From contig NZ_JACIDR010000003.1 in the NCBI RefSeq assembly GCF_014196425.1, positions 434,001 to 498,000 on the forward strand: DNA of 64,000 nt, given 5' to 3'. Under the pieces are notes generated by a model, which was given only the letters and a program-made list of their open reading frames with translations, ran no database searches and was not told where the DNA came from. A program made the translations under genes and the position numbers. The stretch comes from Hansschlegelia beijingensis (GTDB lineage: Bacteria > Pseudomonadota > Alphaproteobacteria > Rhizobiales > Methylopilaceae). Below, piece after piece: positions 16,849-24,939 of this stretch (within the stretch, counting starts at the first letter, position 1; the number at the start of each line of letters is the position of its first letter).

Positions 16849-18105
16849 TTGCGTGCCGCAGTGGACCTGACGCTCGCGATCTTCCTCCTGGTCTACGTCG
16901 CCATGGGCGTCGGCCATATGCCGGGCCTTCGGCTCGACAGGACCGGCGCGGCGATGGTCGGCGCGATGCTGCTCATCGCGACCCGGGAAATCTCGCCCGC
17001 CGCGGCGTGGGCGTCGGTCGACTTTCGGGTCCTCGGTCTGCTGTTCGGCCTGATGACGGTCTCGGCCGCCTTCGTGGTCTCCGGCTTCTACGACTGGGTC
17101 GCCGTCAAGGTCGGAAATCTCAAGGTCGGGCCGAAAGGGCTCCTCGCGATACTGATCGCCGTCACCGCCGCCATGGCGGCCCTGCTGAACAAGGATGTGG
17201 TGGCGGTCGCGATGACGCCGATCTTCTGCTCGGTCTGCGTAGCGCGGCGACTTAACCCGCTGCCCTTTCTGCTCGCCTTCTGCTTCGCGGCCAATTTCGG
17301 CTCCGCCGCGACCCTCCTTGGCAGTCCGCAGAACATGATCGTCGCCGAGACGCTGGAGCTTTCCTTCGCCAGCTTCATGGCTGCGACGGCGCTCCCGGCC
17401 GTGCTCAGCCTGCCGCTGACCTGGATCGTCATCGTGCTTTTCTATCGCGGGCGATGGCGCCTGTCCGAAGAAACGGCGCCCGCCGGCGCGACCGCTCCGG
17501 ACCCGCAGACGCCCGTGGAATTCGATCGCGGCGAGACCATCAAGACCGGCCTGGTGACCATCGCCATCCTGGCGGCGTTTCTCTTCAGCGACCTGCCGCA
17601 GATGCTGGTCGCCCTGATGGGGGCGAGCGTCCTGCTCATCAGCCGCCGCGTCTCCTCGAGCAATATGCTGCATCACGTCAATGGCGACCTGCTGCTGCTG
17701 CTGTTCGGCCTGTTCGTCGTCAACGGCGCGCTCGCCGCGACGGGACTTCCCGAGCAGGTGTTGCACGCGCTGCGCTCGGTCGGGCTGGACCTGCACAATC
17801 CGCCCTCAATGCTGGTCATCATGGCCGTGCTCAGCAACATCGTCGGAAACAACCCGTCCGTAATGCTGGTCGCCCCGTTGATCGGCGGCGCGCACCACCC
17901 GGAGGCGCTTGGCGCGGCGATCGTGCTGGGCACCTCGTTCTCGTCCAGCATCGTGGTCTTCGGCAGCATCGTCGGGATCGTGGTCGCCGAGGAATGCAGC
18001 AAGCGCGGCATCACGCTCAGCTTCGGCGAATTCGCGCGCGCGGGCGTCCCGACGTCGCTCCTGTGCCTGCTGATGGCGGCCGTCTGGATCTATCACCTCA
18101 ACTGA
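16849..18105 (+). CDS. SLC13/ArsB-like (ion transporter superfamily) permease
   Basis: About 418 residues, ten or more hydrophobic helices, with two inverted repeats of the ion-transporter superfamily: MAALLNKDVVAVAMTP in the first half and NIVGNNPSVMLVAPLIGG in the second. These Asn/Pro-rich hairpins bind Na+ and substrate in SLC13 and ArsB/NhaD relatives. Substrate cannot be deduced; dicarboxylate, arsenite or Na+/H+ roles are all possible. The start is uncertain: TTG at 16849 or GTG at 16861, neither with a good ribosome binding site. Confidence 0.7.
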   Translation: MRAAVDLTLAIFLLVYVAMGVGHMPGLRLDRTGAAMVGAMLLIATREISPAAAWASVDFRVLGLLFGLMTVSAAFVVSGFYDWVAVKVGNLKVGPKGLLAILIAVTAAMAALLNKDVVAVAMTPIFCSVCVARRLNPLPFLLAFCFAANFGSAATLLGSPQNMIVAETLELSFASFMAATALPAVLSLPLTWIVIVLFYRGRWRLSEETAPAGATAPDPQTPVEFDRGETIKTGLVTIAILAAFLFSDLPQMLVALMGASVLLISRRVSSSNMLHHVNGDLLLLLFGLFVVNGALAATGLPEQVLHALRSVGLDLHNPPSMLVIMAVLSNIVGNNPSVMLVAPLIGGAHHPEALGAAIVLGTSFSSSIVVFGSIVGIVVAEECSKRGITLSFGEFARAGVPTSLLCLLMAAVWIYHLN

Positions 18106-18191
18106 GTTCTCCGGCTCATGCCGAGCCTCGGGCCTGATCGACTCCACGGTCGCGTGGCGGTAACTCCTGCGCCTCCGCGCGGAGCCCAAGC

Positions 18192-18965
18192 ATGTCCTAT
18201 CCCAGCCTCGACCCCTCGACCCTCACCGTGTTCGTCACCGGCGCGACCTCGGGCTGCGGCGAGGCGATCGCCCGCCGTTTCGCGGGCGCGGGCGCAAAGG
18301 TGATCGGCACGGGCCGCCGCCGCGAGCGGCTGGAGAAGCTCAAGGCCGAGCTCGGCGAGGCGCTGCATGTCGCCGAGCTCGACGTGCGGGACTATGCGGC
18401 GATCGAGAAGCTGCTGGCCGAGCTGCCGGCGCCGTTCGCGGGCGTCAACGTCGTGGTGGCGAACGCCGGCCTCGCGCTCGGCCTCGGCCCGGCCGACACG
18501 GTCGGGATCGACGACTGGCACACGATGATCGACACCAACGTCACCGGCCTGGTGAACACCGTGCGGGCAAGCCTGCCGGGCATGATCGCCCGCGGCCGCG
18601 GGCATGTGTTCGGCGTCGGCTCGGTGGCGGGCGACTATCCCTATCCGGGAGGCAACACCTATGCGGGCACCAAGGCCTTCGTGAAGCAGTTCCTGCTCGC
18701 AACGCGCTCCGACATGCTCGGCAAGAACGTGCGGGTGACCAACATCGAGCCCGGCATGACCGAGACCGAGTTCTCGCTGGTGCGCTTCAAGGGCGACGAG
18801 GGCAGGGCGTCGAACGTCTACGCCAATACCCGCGCCTTGAAGGCCGAAGACGTCGCCGAGACGATCTTCTGGTGCGCGACGCTGCCCGAGCACGTCAACA
18901 TCAACCGGCTGCAGGTCATGCCGATCGATCAGGCCTTCAGCGCCACGACGGTGCATCGCGGCTGA
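18192..18965 (+). CDS. YdfG-like short-chain dehydrogenase/reductase
   Basis: A 257-residue classical SDR. It has the nucleotide loop TGATSGCGEAIA, the NAG motif VVVANAGLALG, catalytic Ser in GVGSVAGDYPYPGGN and the catalytic Y-x-x-x-K in TYAGTKAF. An Arg pair after beta-2 (GTGRRRERL) indicates NADP(H). The sequence is closest in style to YdfG, the NADP-dependent 3-hydroxy acid / L-allo-threonine dehydrogenase. It is a stand-alone gene with a possible hairpin terminator at its end. Confidence 0.8.
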   Translation: MSYPSLDPSTLTVFVTGATSGCGEAIARRFAGAGAKVIGTGRRRERLEKLKAELGEALHVAELDVRDYAAIEKLLAELPAPFAGVNVVVANAGLALGLGPADTVGIDDWHTMIDTNVTGLVNTVRASLPGMIARGRGHVFGVGSVAGDYPYPGGNTYAGTKAFVKQFLLATRSDMLGKNVRVTNIEPGMTETEFSLVRFKGDEGRASNVYANTRALKAEDVAETIFWCATLPEHVNINRLQVMPIDQAFSATTVHRG

Positions 18966-18990
18966 AACGCGCGCGTTGCGCGCAATTTCA
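18963..18990 (+). terminator. Hairpin at the end of the SDR gene
   Basis: Arms gcgcgc (18969-18974) and gcgcgc (18978-18983) are flanked by tgaaa and tttca, giving a longer imperfect stem that overlaps the SDR stop codon. A short T-run follows within the right arm. Plausible bidirectional or Rho-independent terminator. Confidence 0.45.
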
Positions 18991-19058
18991 GCGGTCGGCG
19001 AAACCAAATGGTAGGTGGTCCGGCCGCATCATCCGGGCTGGTTTGAGGGGGGTCTGCG

Positions 19059-20882
19059 TTGTCACTGTCGCGCGCGCGCATGGTCCAGGGCGTCCTGCTC
19101 GCGCTCGGCTACTTCCTCGTCGCCTATGTGACGCTGGTCTATGGCCGCGCCCATGGGGTGGCGGCGGTGGTGTGGCCCGCGAACGCCATGGCGCTCGGCG
19201 CGCTGATCTTCCTCAAGCGCGCCGGCGGCATGCCCGAATTCGCCGCGCTCGCCGCCTCGAACGCGCTCGCGCACTGGGCGATCGGCGACGGCGTCGGCCC
19301 CTCGATCGCGATCGGCCTCGCCAACGGCATGACGATCGGCGCGACCGGCTGGCTGCTGGTCCGCACCGGCGTCACCCAGGAACAGCCGACCCGCACGCGG
19401 TCGGTGCTGGCGCTGTTCTTCATCTCCGTCGTCGGGCCATTTCCGGGCGCGGTGCTGGGCAGCATCCCGCTCAGCTTCGCCTTCGGCCAGACGGTCGGGA
19501 TCGCGCCGCTCGCCTTCTCCTGGTGGCTGATCGAGGCGGTCAACTTCCTGATCCTGCTGCCGCCCTGCCTGTTCTGGCGCAGCGCCGAGCAGCGGCGCGT
19601 CGCGGCCGAGTTCCGCCGGCGCTTCTCGAACGAGCCTTCGGCGCGGCTGAGGACGCTCGAGCTCGCCGCCGCCTCGCTGACGCTCGCCATGGCGGGCGCG
19701 CTGGTGCCGCTGACCGGCGAGCTCTGGCTGATCGAGCTGTCCGGCACCGCGCTGCTCTGGTTCGCGCTGCGCTTCGGCATGTTCTACACGGCCGTCACCG
19801 CGCTGATCTTCTCGGTCTGCGCGGTGACGAGCGCGCTGCTCGGCTACTGGCCCGGCGCCCATGACGCCAACGCGCCCCAGGTGCTGCTGCCGCTGCAGGC
19901 GATGCTGGGGCTCACCATGCTGCCGGCGCTGGTGGTCGCCGCGATCGTATCGCAGCGCGAGCGCGCCCGCCGGGCGCTGCACGCCGACGCCCGCCGGCTC
20001 GCCTATGCGCTCGAGGGCGCCAATGACGGGCTGTGGGACTGGGACCTGCCGAGCGGCCAGGGCTTCTTCAGCCAGCGCGCCGCGCGGATGTTCGGCTACG
20101 GCCCGGAGGAGTTCAGGACCGCGTCGCGCTGGGACCTGCTGATCCACGAGGACGACCGCGGCCCCGCCAAGGCGGCGTTCGAGGCCCATGCGCGCGGCGA
20201 GACGCCGTTCTACGAGGCCGAGGTCCGATGCCGCCACAAGGACGGCAGCTGGATCTGGATCCACGACCGCGGCAAGATCGTCGAGCGCGCCGCCGACGGA
20301 ACCGCGATCCGCGCCGTCGGCACCTATACGGACATCTCCGACCGCAAGCGCCTCGAAAGCGCGCTCGAACATCTCGCCAATCATGACGCGCTGACGGAGC
20401 TCGCCAACCGCGTCGTGTTCGAGCGCGAGCTGGATCGGGCGGCCGGGCGGATGGAGCGCCATGGCGGCCGCGTCGCGGTGCTGCTGATCGACGTCGACCA
20501 CTTCAAGTCAGTCAACGACACCTTCGGTCACGCGGCCGGGGACGCCCTGCTGGTCACGGTCGCGCGGCGGCTGCGGAGCACGGTGCGGAGCGCCGACCTG
20601 GCCGCCCGGCTCGGCGGCGACGAATTCGCCGTGGTGGCCTCAGGCCAGAGCGCGGCCGAGTTCGACATCCTGGCGGAGCGGCTGTGCGCGGCGCTCTCGG
20701 AGCCGCTCGAGGGGCCGGGCTACGTCATCAAGCCGAGCGTCTCGATCGGGGTCGCGGTCGCGAATTCCCCGTCCGCCGTCGGCGAGGAGATCGTCGCGCG
20801 CGCCGATCGCGCGCTCTACGCGGCGAAAAGGGACGGCCGGGCCACCTGGCGGTACTTCGCCGGCGCGGGCAAGGTCGCCTGA
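19059..20882 (+). CDS. MASE1-PAS-GGDEF diguanylate cyclase
   Basis: 607 residues: an N-terminal MASE1 membrane-sensor domain (about residues 5-300, several helices), a PAS domain with PAC motif (about 315-430, with DGLWDWDLPSG and GTYTDISDRKRLE), and a GGDEF domain (about 435-600). The catalytic motif is an intact RLGGDEF. Five residues before it is R-S-A-D, the RxxD primary inhibitory site, so product feedback by c-di-GMP is expected. There is no EAL domain. The TTG start at 19059 has a gaggggggt ribosome binding site. It synthesises c-di-GMP in response to an unknown membrane or periplasmic cue. Confidence 0.88.
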   Translation: MSLSRARMVQGVLLALGYFLVAYVTLVYGRAHGVAAVVWPANAMALGALIFLKRAGGMPEFAALAASNALAHWAIGDGVGPSIAIGLANGMTIGATGWLLVRTGVTQEQPTRTRSVLALFFISVVGPFPGAVLGSIPLSFAFGQTVGIAPLAFSWWLIEAVNFLILLPPCLFWRSAEQRRVAAEFRRRFSNEPSARLRTLELAAASLTLAMAGALVPLTGELWLIELSGTALLWFALRFGMFYTAVTALIFSVCAVTSALLGYWPGAHDANAPQVLLPLQAMLGLTMLPALVVAAIVSQRERARRALHADARRLAYALEGANDGLWDWDLPSGQGFFSQRAARMFGYGPEEFRTASRWDLLIHEDDRGPAKAAFEAHARGETPFYEAEVRCRHKDGSWIWIHDRGKIVERAADGTAIRAVGTYTDISDRKRLESALEHLANHDALTELANRVVFERELDRAAGRMERHGGRVAVLLIDVDHFKSVNDTFGHAAGDALLVTVARRLRSTVRSADLAARLGGDEFAVVASGQSAAEFDILAERLCAALSEPLEGPGYVIKPSVSIGVAVANSPSAVGEEIVARADRALYAAKRDGRATWRYFAGAGKVA

Positions 20883-20889
20883 CGCGGCG

Positions 20890-21960
20890 TCAGGCGACGA
20901 AGCCGAGCACCTCGACGGCGAGCTCCGCGTCCTCCAGCCGCTCGACCGCGGCGGTGAAGTAAGGCTCGTCGCAGGGCGCGGCGACGATCAGCACCCCGTA
21001 GGGCTCGCCGCCGGCGGCGCCGAGCGAGCCAGCCACGATGCCGAGGTCGAAGCCGAGCTCGCGCGCCACGCTGGTCAGCACCGGGCGCGTCGCGCTGACG
21101 CCCTCGAAGGCAAGTCTGATCAGCGCGCGGCCGCGCGGGGTGGGCTCGTCCTGCAGCTTCTCGGCCAGGAAGGGCGGCAGCGTCGCGCCGGTCGCGGCCG
21201 CCGCGAAGCGCCGCGTCACCGGGTGCTCCGGCCGCGCCAGCACGCGCGCCGTGGAGCCCTGCTCGACGAGCCGGCCGCCGTCCAGCACCGCGACGCGCGG
21301 CGCGATCGCGGTCACGGCCGTCATGTCGTGCGTGATCAGCAGGATGGTCAGACCGGTCTCCGCGTTGACGCGGGTGAGCGCCGTCAGGAAGAAGCCCGCG
21401 ACCTCCGGGTCGAGCCCGGCCGTGACCTCGTCGAGGATCAGCAGCCGCGGATTGCCCGCGAGCGCGCGGGCGAGCGCGGCGCGGCGGCGGCCGCCCTCGG
21501 AGAGCTCGTCCGGATAGCGGTCGAGATCGGCCTCCATGTCGAGCAGCTCGAACAGCCGCGCGAGTTCGAGCCCCGGCGCCTGGCCGTGGGCGCAGACCGC
21601 GCGGCGCTCGGCGACGATGTCGCGCAGCGTGCGGCCGCAGGGCAGGTCGGGGCTGGCGTCGAGGATCGCGATCCCGCGCCGCGCGCGCGGTCCGGCGGCG
21701 GCGATGTCGAGCCCCTCGAACGCGACCAGGCCGGCGGTCGGCGCGGCGAGGCCGGCCGCGAGCTGCGCCAGGGTCGACTTGCCGGAGCCGCAGGAGCCGA
21801 TCAGCGCCAGCACCTCGCCCGCCGGAAGGTCGAGCGAGACGCCAGCGAGCGCGAGGCGTTCGCCGCCGTCCCGCAGGGCGTAGCTCATGTGCAGGTCCTG
21901 GAGCCGCAGCAGCGGTTCGGCGAAGATGGGCGTCGGCGCGAGGCGCAACGGAGCGTTCAT
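20890..21960 (-). CDS. Orphan MetN-type ABC ATPase with C-terminal NIL domain
   Basis: A 356-residue ABC ATPase: Walker A GSCGSGKST near residue 56, signature motif (LSEGGRRR, degenerate at the usual SGGQ), Walker B LLILDE, switch His in THD. The C-terminal 80 residues (LIRLAFEGVSATRPVLTSVARELG onwards) form an ACT-like NIL domain, the substrate-sensing domain of MetN methionine importers. No MetI permease or MetQ binding protein is adjacent, which is unusual for metN. The upstream region holds a candidate Cys-Cys leader peptide. A methionine/sulphur link is inferred. Confidence 0.75.
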   Translation of the reverse strand: MNAPLRLAPTPIFAEPLLRLQDLHMSYALRDGGERLALAGVSLDLPAGEVLALIGSCGSGKSTLAQLAAGLAAPTAGLVAFEGLDIAAAGPRARRGIAILDASPDLPCGRTLRDIVAERRAVCAHGQAPGLELARLFELLDMEADLDRYPDELSEGGRRRAALARALAGNPRLLILDEVTAGLDPEVAGFFLTALTRVNAETGLTILLITHDMTAVTAIAPRVAVLDGGRLVEQGSTARVLARPEHPVTRRFAAAATGATLPPFLAEKLQDEPTPRGRALIRLAFEGVSATRPVLTSVARELGFDLGIVAGSLGAAGGEPYGVLIVAAPCDEPYFTAAVERLEDAELAVEVLGFVA

Positions 21961-22047
21961 GGCGGAACCCCGGAATTCTGGTCCCCAGGAGGGGACGGGC
22001 GAGCGGAACGGAAACGCGGCGGCGGCGCTACAGCGCGGCCAAGAGCT

Positions 22048-22080
22048 TCAACAGCACCAACGTTTCGATACGTTCGCCAC
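22048..22080 (-). CDS. Candidate Cys-Cys leader peptide (uORF) before the MetN-like gene
   Basis: A ten-codon ORF, GTG start at 22080, encodes M-A-N-V-S-K-R-W-C-C followed by TGA; AGGG lies 9 nt upstream. The two last sense codons are Cys. It overlaps a small aacgt/acgtt hairpin and is followed by a gcgc-tgta-gcgc hairpin, an arrangement reminiscent of ribosome-mediated attenuation by charged tRNA-Cys. Short ORFs arise by chance, so only the tandem Cys codons, the ribosome binding site and the neighbourhood support it. Confidence 0.35.
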   Translation of the reverse strand: MANVSKRWCC

Positions 22081-22226
22081 GGCTATTCGCCCTGCTGCTC
22101 TCCGTCTGCGGAGAGAATGATCCCGTTCCACGACGAGAGAGTGACGCGGGACAGCCGGTCTCGACGGGGTGTGTTAACTTTCGTTCGGAGTAGCGAACGT
22201 GTCAATCAGTCGAAAGGTGGGGAATC

Positions 22227-22256
22227 ATGTTTTTCATCCTAAGAAATTCTGAATAA
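22227..22256 (+). CDS. Candidate short uORF before the aminotransferase
   Basis: ATG at 22227 encodes the nine-residue peptide MFFILRNSE and is preceded by the strong Shine-Dalgarno-like aaaggtgggg at 5 nt. It lies 106 nt before the aminotransferase start, whose own ribosome binding site is weak. It could be a leader peptide or a chance ORF; no amino-acid bias gives a regulatory clue. Confidence 0.25.
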   Translation: MFFILRNSE

Positions 22257-22362
22257 GACGGTCCCAAAGTGGAGCGTCCCGGATTCCGCGCTCATTCGCA
22301 GTCACGGCGCCGGTTTCGCTGCCGCGAAGGCCGATCGAATCGTTCTAAATAAAGAACACCGC

Positions 22363-23523
22363 ATGCTGTCCTTCAACGCTGTCTTCGCCGGCCTGCCGGT
22401 CACGGTGTTCGAGACCATGTCGCGGCTCGCCCGCGACCTCGGCGCGATCAATCTCGGCCAGGGCTTCCCGGACGATCCGGGCCCGGAGGATGTCCGGCGC
22501 AGAGCCGCCGAGGCGGTGCTCCACGGCTCGAACCAGTATCCGCCCATGATGGGCGCGGCCGAGCTGAGAGCCGCGGTCGCCGGGCACTACGGGCGCTTCC
22601 AGGGCGTGAGCCTCGATCCGGAGAGCGAAGTCCTGATCACGTCCGGCGCGACCGAGGCCATCGCGTGCGCGCTGCTGGCGCTGCTGGAGCCCGGCGACGA
22701 GGCGGTGCTGCTGCAGCCGCTCTACGACGCCTATCTGCCGCTCGTGCGTCGCGCCGGCGGCCTGCCGCGGCTCGTCAGCCTGACGCCGCCGGACTGGCGG
22801 CTGGACGCCGACGCGATCCGCGCCGCCGTCGGCCCGCGCACCAAGCTCGTCCTGCTCAACAACCCGCTCAATCCGGCCGGCGCCGTCTATGGCCGGGCGG
22901 AGCTGGAGGAGCTGGCCCGGGCGCTCGAGGGGACCGACGCCGTGGTGGTCGCCGACGAGGTCTGGGAGCACGTCGTTTTCGACGGCCGCGCCCATGTCTC
23001 CGTGCTCTCCGTTCCCGGCCTCGCCGAGCGCGCCGTGAAGATCGGCTCGGCCGGCAAGATCTTCGGGCTGACCGGCTGGAAGGTCGGCTTCGTCTGCGCG
23101 CCTGCCGAGATCCTGCGGGTGATCGCCAGGGCGCATCAGTTCCTCACCTTCACCACGCCGCCCAATCTGCAGGCGGCGGTGGCCTATGGGCTCGGCAAGG
23201 AGGCCGGCTGGTTCGACGCCATGCGGCGCGGGCTGCAGGCCAAGCGCGACCGGCTGGCGGACGGCCTCGCGGAGGCGGGGCTGACGCCGCTGCCGAGCGC
23301 CGGGACCTATTTCCTCAATGTCGACCTCGCCCGGCTCGGGGTCGCGGACGACGCAGCGTTCTGCGAACGGCTGGTGCGCGAGGCCGGGGTGGCGGCGATC
23401 CCGGTTTCGAGCTTCTACGCAGAGAACAAGGTGACGACCGTCGCCCGCTTCTGCTTCGCCAAGGACGACGACACGCTCGACCGCGCGGTCGAGCGTCTGG
23501 CCGCCTTCGCCCGCGGCCTCTGA
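22363..23523 (+). CDS. PLP aminotransferase, methionine/kynurenine/glutamine-K type (YbdL-like)
   Basis: A 386-residue fold-type I aminotransferase of class I/II. The N-terminal VFETMSRLARDLGAINLGQGFPDDPGP is characteristic of the YbdL methionine aminotransferase / kynurenine aminotransferase group. PLP contacts are seen in GATEAIACA, NNPLNPAG (Asn), VADEVWEH (Asp) and SAGKIFGLTGWKVG (Schiff-base Lys near residue 233). Such enzymes transaminate methionine, glutamine or aromatic amino acids with 2-oxo acids. The divergent MetN-like gene is compatible with methionine salvage. Confidence 0.82.
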   Translation: MLSFNAVFAGLPVTVFETMSRLARDLGAINLGQGFPDDPGPEDVRRRAAEAVLHGSNQYPPMMGAAELRAAVAGHYGRFQGVSLDPESEVLITSGATEAIACALLALLEPGDEAVLLQPLYDAYLPLVRRAGGLPRLVSLTPPDWRLDADAIRAAVGPRTKLVLLNNPLNPAGAVYGRAELEELARALEGTDAVVVADEVWEHVVFDGRAHVSVLSVPGLAERAVKIGSAGKIFGLTGWKVGFVCAPAEILRVIARAHQFLTFTTPPNLQAAVAYGLGKEAGWFDAMRRGLQAKRDRLADGLAEAGLTPLPSAGTYFLNVDLARLGVADDAAFCERLVREAGVAAIPVSSFYAENKVTTVARFCFAKDDDTLDRAVERLAAFARGL

Positions 23524-23575
23524 GGGCGCCTGCGGCATGCGAATTGCCCCGCTGGGCGGAGAGGGAGGCGGCGTC

Positions 23576-24871
23576 ATGCTGGAGCGGATCTTCGGGCTGG
23601 GCGCGCACGGGACCAGCGTGCGCGGCGAACTCCTCGCCGGCCTGACGACCTTCCTCACGATGGCCTACATCGTCTTCGTCAACCCGGAGATCCTCGCCGC
23701 GGCCGGCGTCCCGAAGGAGGCCGCCTTCGTGGCGACCTGCCTGGCGGCCGCCTTCGGCAGTCTGCTCATGGCGTTCATCGCCAACGTGCCGGTGGCGATC
23801 GCGCCGGGCATGGGGCTCAACGCGTTCTTCGCCTACGTCGTTGTCGTGCAGATGCACTACAGCTGGCAGGCGGCGCTCGGCTGCGTGTTCCTCTCCGGCT
23901 GCCTGTTCGTTCTGGTGACGGTCACGGGCGTCCGCGAGGCCATCGTCGGCGGCGTCCCGCGCTCCCTCAGGATCGCGATCACGGCCGGCATCGGACTGTT
24001 CCTGGCGATCATCGCGCTCAAGAGCGCCGGCCTGGTGGCCGCCAGCCCGGCGACCTTCGTCACGCTCGGCGACCTGCATGAGCCCGGCGTGATCCTCGCC
24101 GCCCTCGGCTTCCTGTGCGTCGCGGGGCTCTCCGCATGGGGTTTCCGGGGCGCGCTGCTGGCGGGCATCCTGGCCGTCACGGCGCTCAGCTTCGTCTTCG
24201 CCGGCAACGTCTTCCAAGGGGTGTTCGCCGCGCCGCCGTCGATCGCCCCGACGCTGTTCGCGCTCGACATTCCGGGCGCGCTTTCGGGCGGGCTGATCAA
24301 CGTCATTCTCGTGTTCTTCATGGTGGAGCTGTTCGACGCGACCGGCACGCTGATCGCCGTCGCGGGCCGCGCCGGGCTGATGCGGGAGAAGGGCGACCGC
24401 AGGCTCAGCCGCGCGCTGCTCGCCGACAGCCTTTCGATCCCGGTCGGCGCCATGCTCGGCACGTCGAGCACGACCGCCTATCTGGAGAGCGCGGCCGGCG
24501 TCGCGGCGGGCGGCCGCACCGGGCTGACGGCCGCGACCGTCGCGGCGCTGTTCCTCCTCTGCCTGTTCTTCGCGCCGCTCGCAGGCTCCGCGCCCGCCTA
24601 CGCCACCGCGCCGGCGCTGCTCTACGTCGCCTGCCTGATGCTGCGCGACATCGCGGAGCTCGACTGGGACGACGTCACCGAATGGGCCCCGGCCTGCGTG
24701 GCGGCGCTCGCCATGCCGTTCACCTACTCGATCGCCAACGGCGTCGCCTGCGGCTTCATCGGCTACGCCGCGCTGAAGCTCGTGACCGGGCGCGCCCGGG
24801 AGGCGAAGCCGGTGGTCTGGATCGTCGCGGCGCTGTTCCTGCTGCGCTACGCGGTGATGCCTGCAGGATAG
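23576..24871 (+). CDS. AzgA-type NCS2 purine (adenine/guanine/hypoxanthine) permease
   Basis: A 431-residue membrane protein with 12-14 helices. AzgA features: [55 protein letters not shown], and [25 protein letters not shown]. These differ from the xanthine/uric acid branch and fit high-affinity adenine/guanine/hypoxanthine uptake. The ATG at 23576 has gggagg 7 nt upstream; the upstream in-frame ATG at 23537 lacks one. Adenine deaminase follows after 68 nt, a functional pair. Confidence 0.85.
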   Translation: MLERIFGLGAHGTSVRGELLAGLTTFLTMAYIVFVNPEILAAAGVPKEAAFVATCLAAAFGSLLMAFIANVPVAIAPGMGLNAFFAYVVVVQMHYSWQAALGCVFLSGCLFVLVTVTGVREAIVGGVPRSLRIAITAGIGLFLAIIALKSAGLVAASPATFVTLGDLHEPGVILAALGFLCVAGLSAWGFRGALLAGILAVTALSFVFAGNVFQGVFAAPPSIAPTLFALDIPGALSGGLINVILVFFMVELFDATGTLIAVAGRAGLMREKGDRRLSRALLADSLSIPVGAMLGTSSTTAYLESAAGVAAGGRTGLTAATVAALFLLCLFFAPLAGSAPAYATAPALLYVACLMLRDIAELDWDDVTEWAPACVAALAMPFTYSIANGVACGFIGYAALKLVTGRAREAKPVVWIVAALFLLRYAVMPAG

Positions 24872-24939
24872 CGACGCCCGAGCTTGACCGCGCGCCGCGC
24901 GCGCCCAAGATCGCGGCGCACGCGGGGAGACGCTTAAGC

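Larger units (their letters stand above)
21961..22362. other. Divergent regulatory region between the MetN-like and aminotransferase genes
   Basis: 402 nt, with a central AT-richer part around 22180-22260 that probably holds both promoters. Toward the MetN-like gene: hairpins ctctccg/cggagag (22098-22115) and gtcccc/ggggac (21981-21996), and a possible 10-residue leader ORF. Toward the aminotransferase: a possible 9-residue ORF with a strong ribosome binding site. I compared it with SAM-II and SAM/SAH riboswitch consensus elements from memory and saw no match. Confidence 0.5.

Noticed and set aside
21961-22260. SAM-II or SAM/SAH riboswitch upstream of the MetN-like gene
   Set aside because: The conserved pseudoknot segments could not be found on the minus strand.
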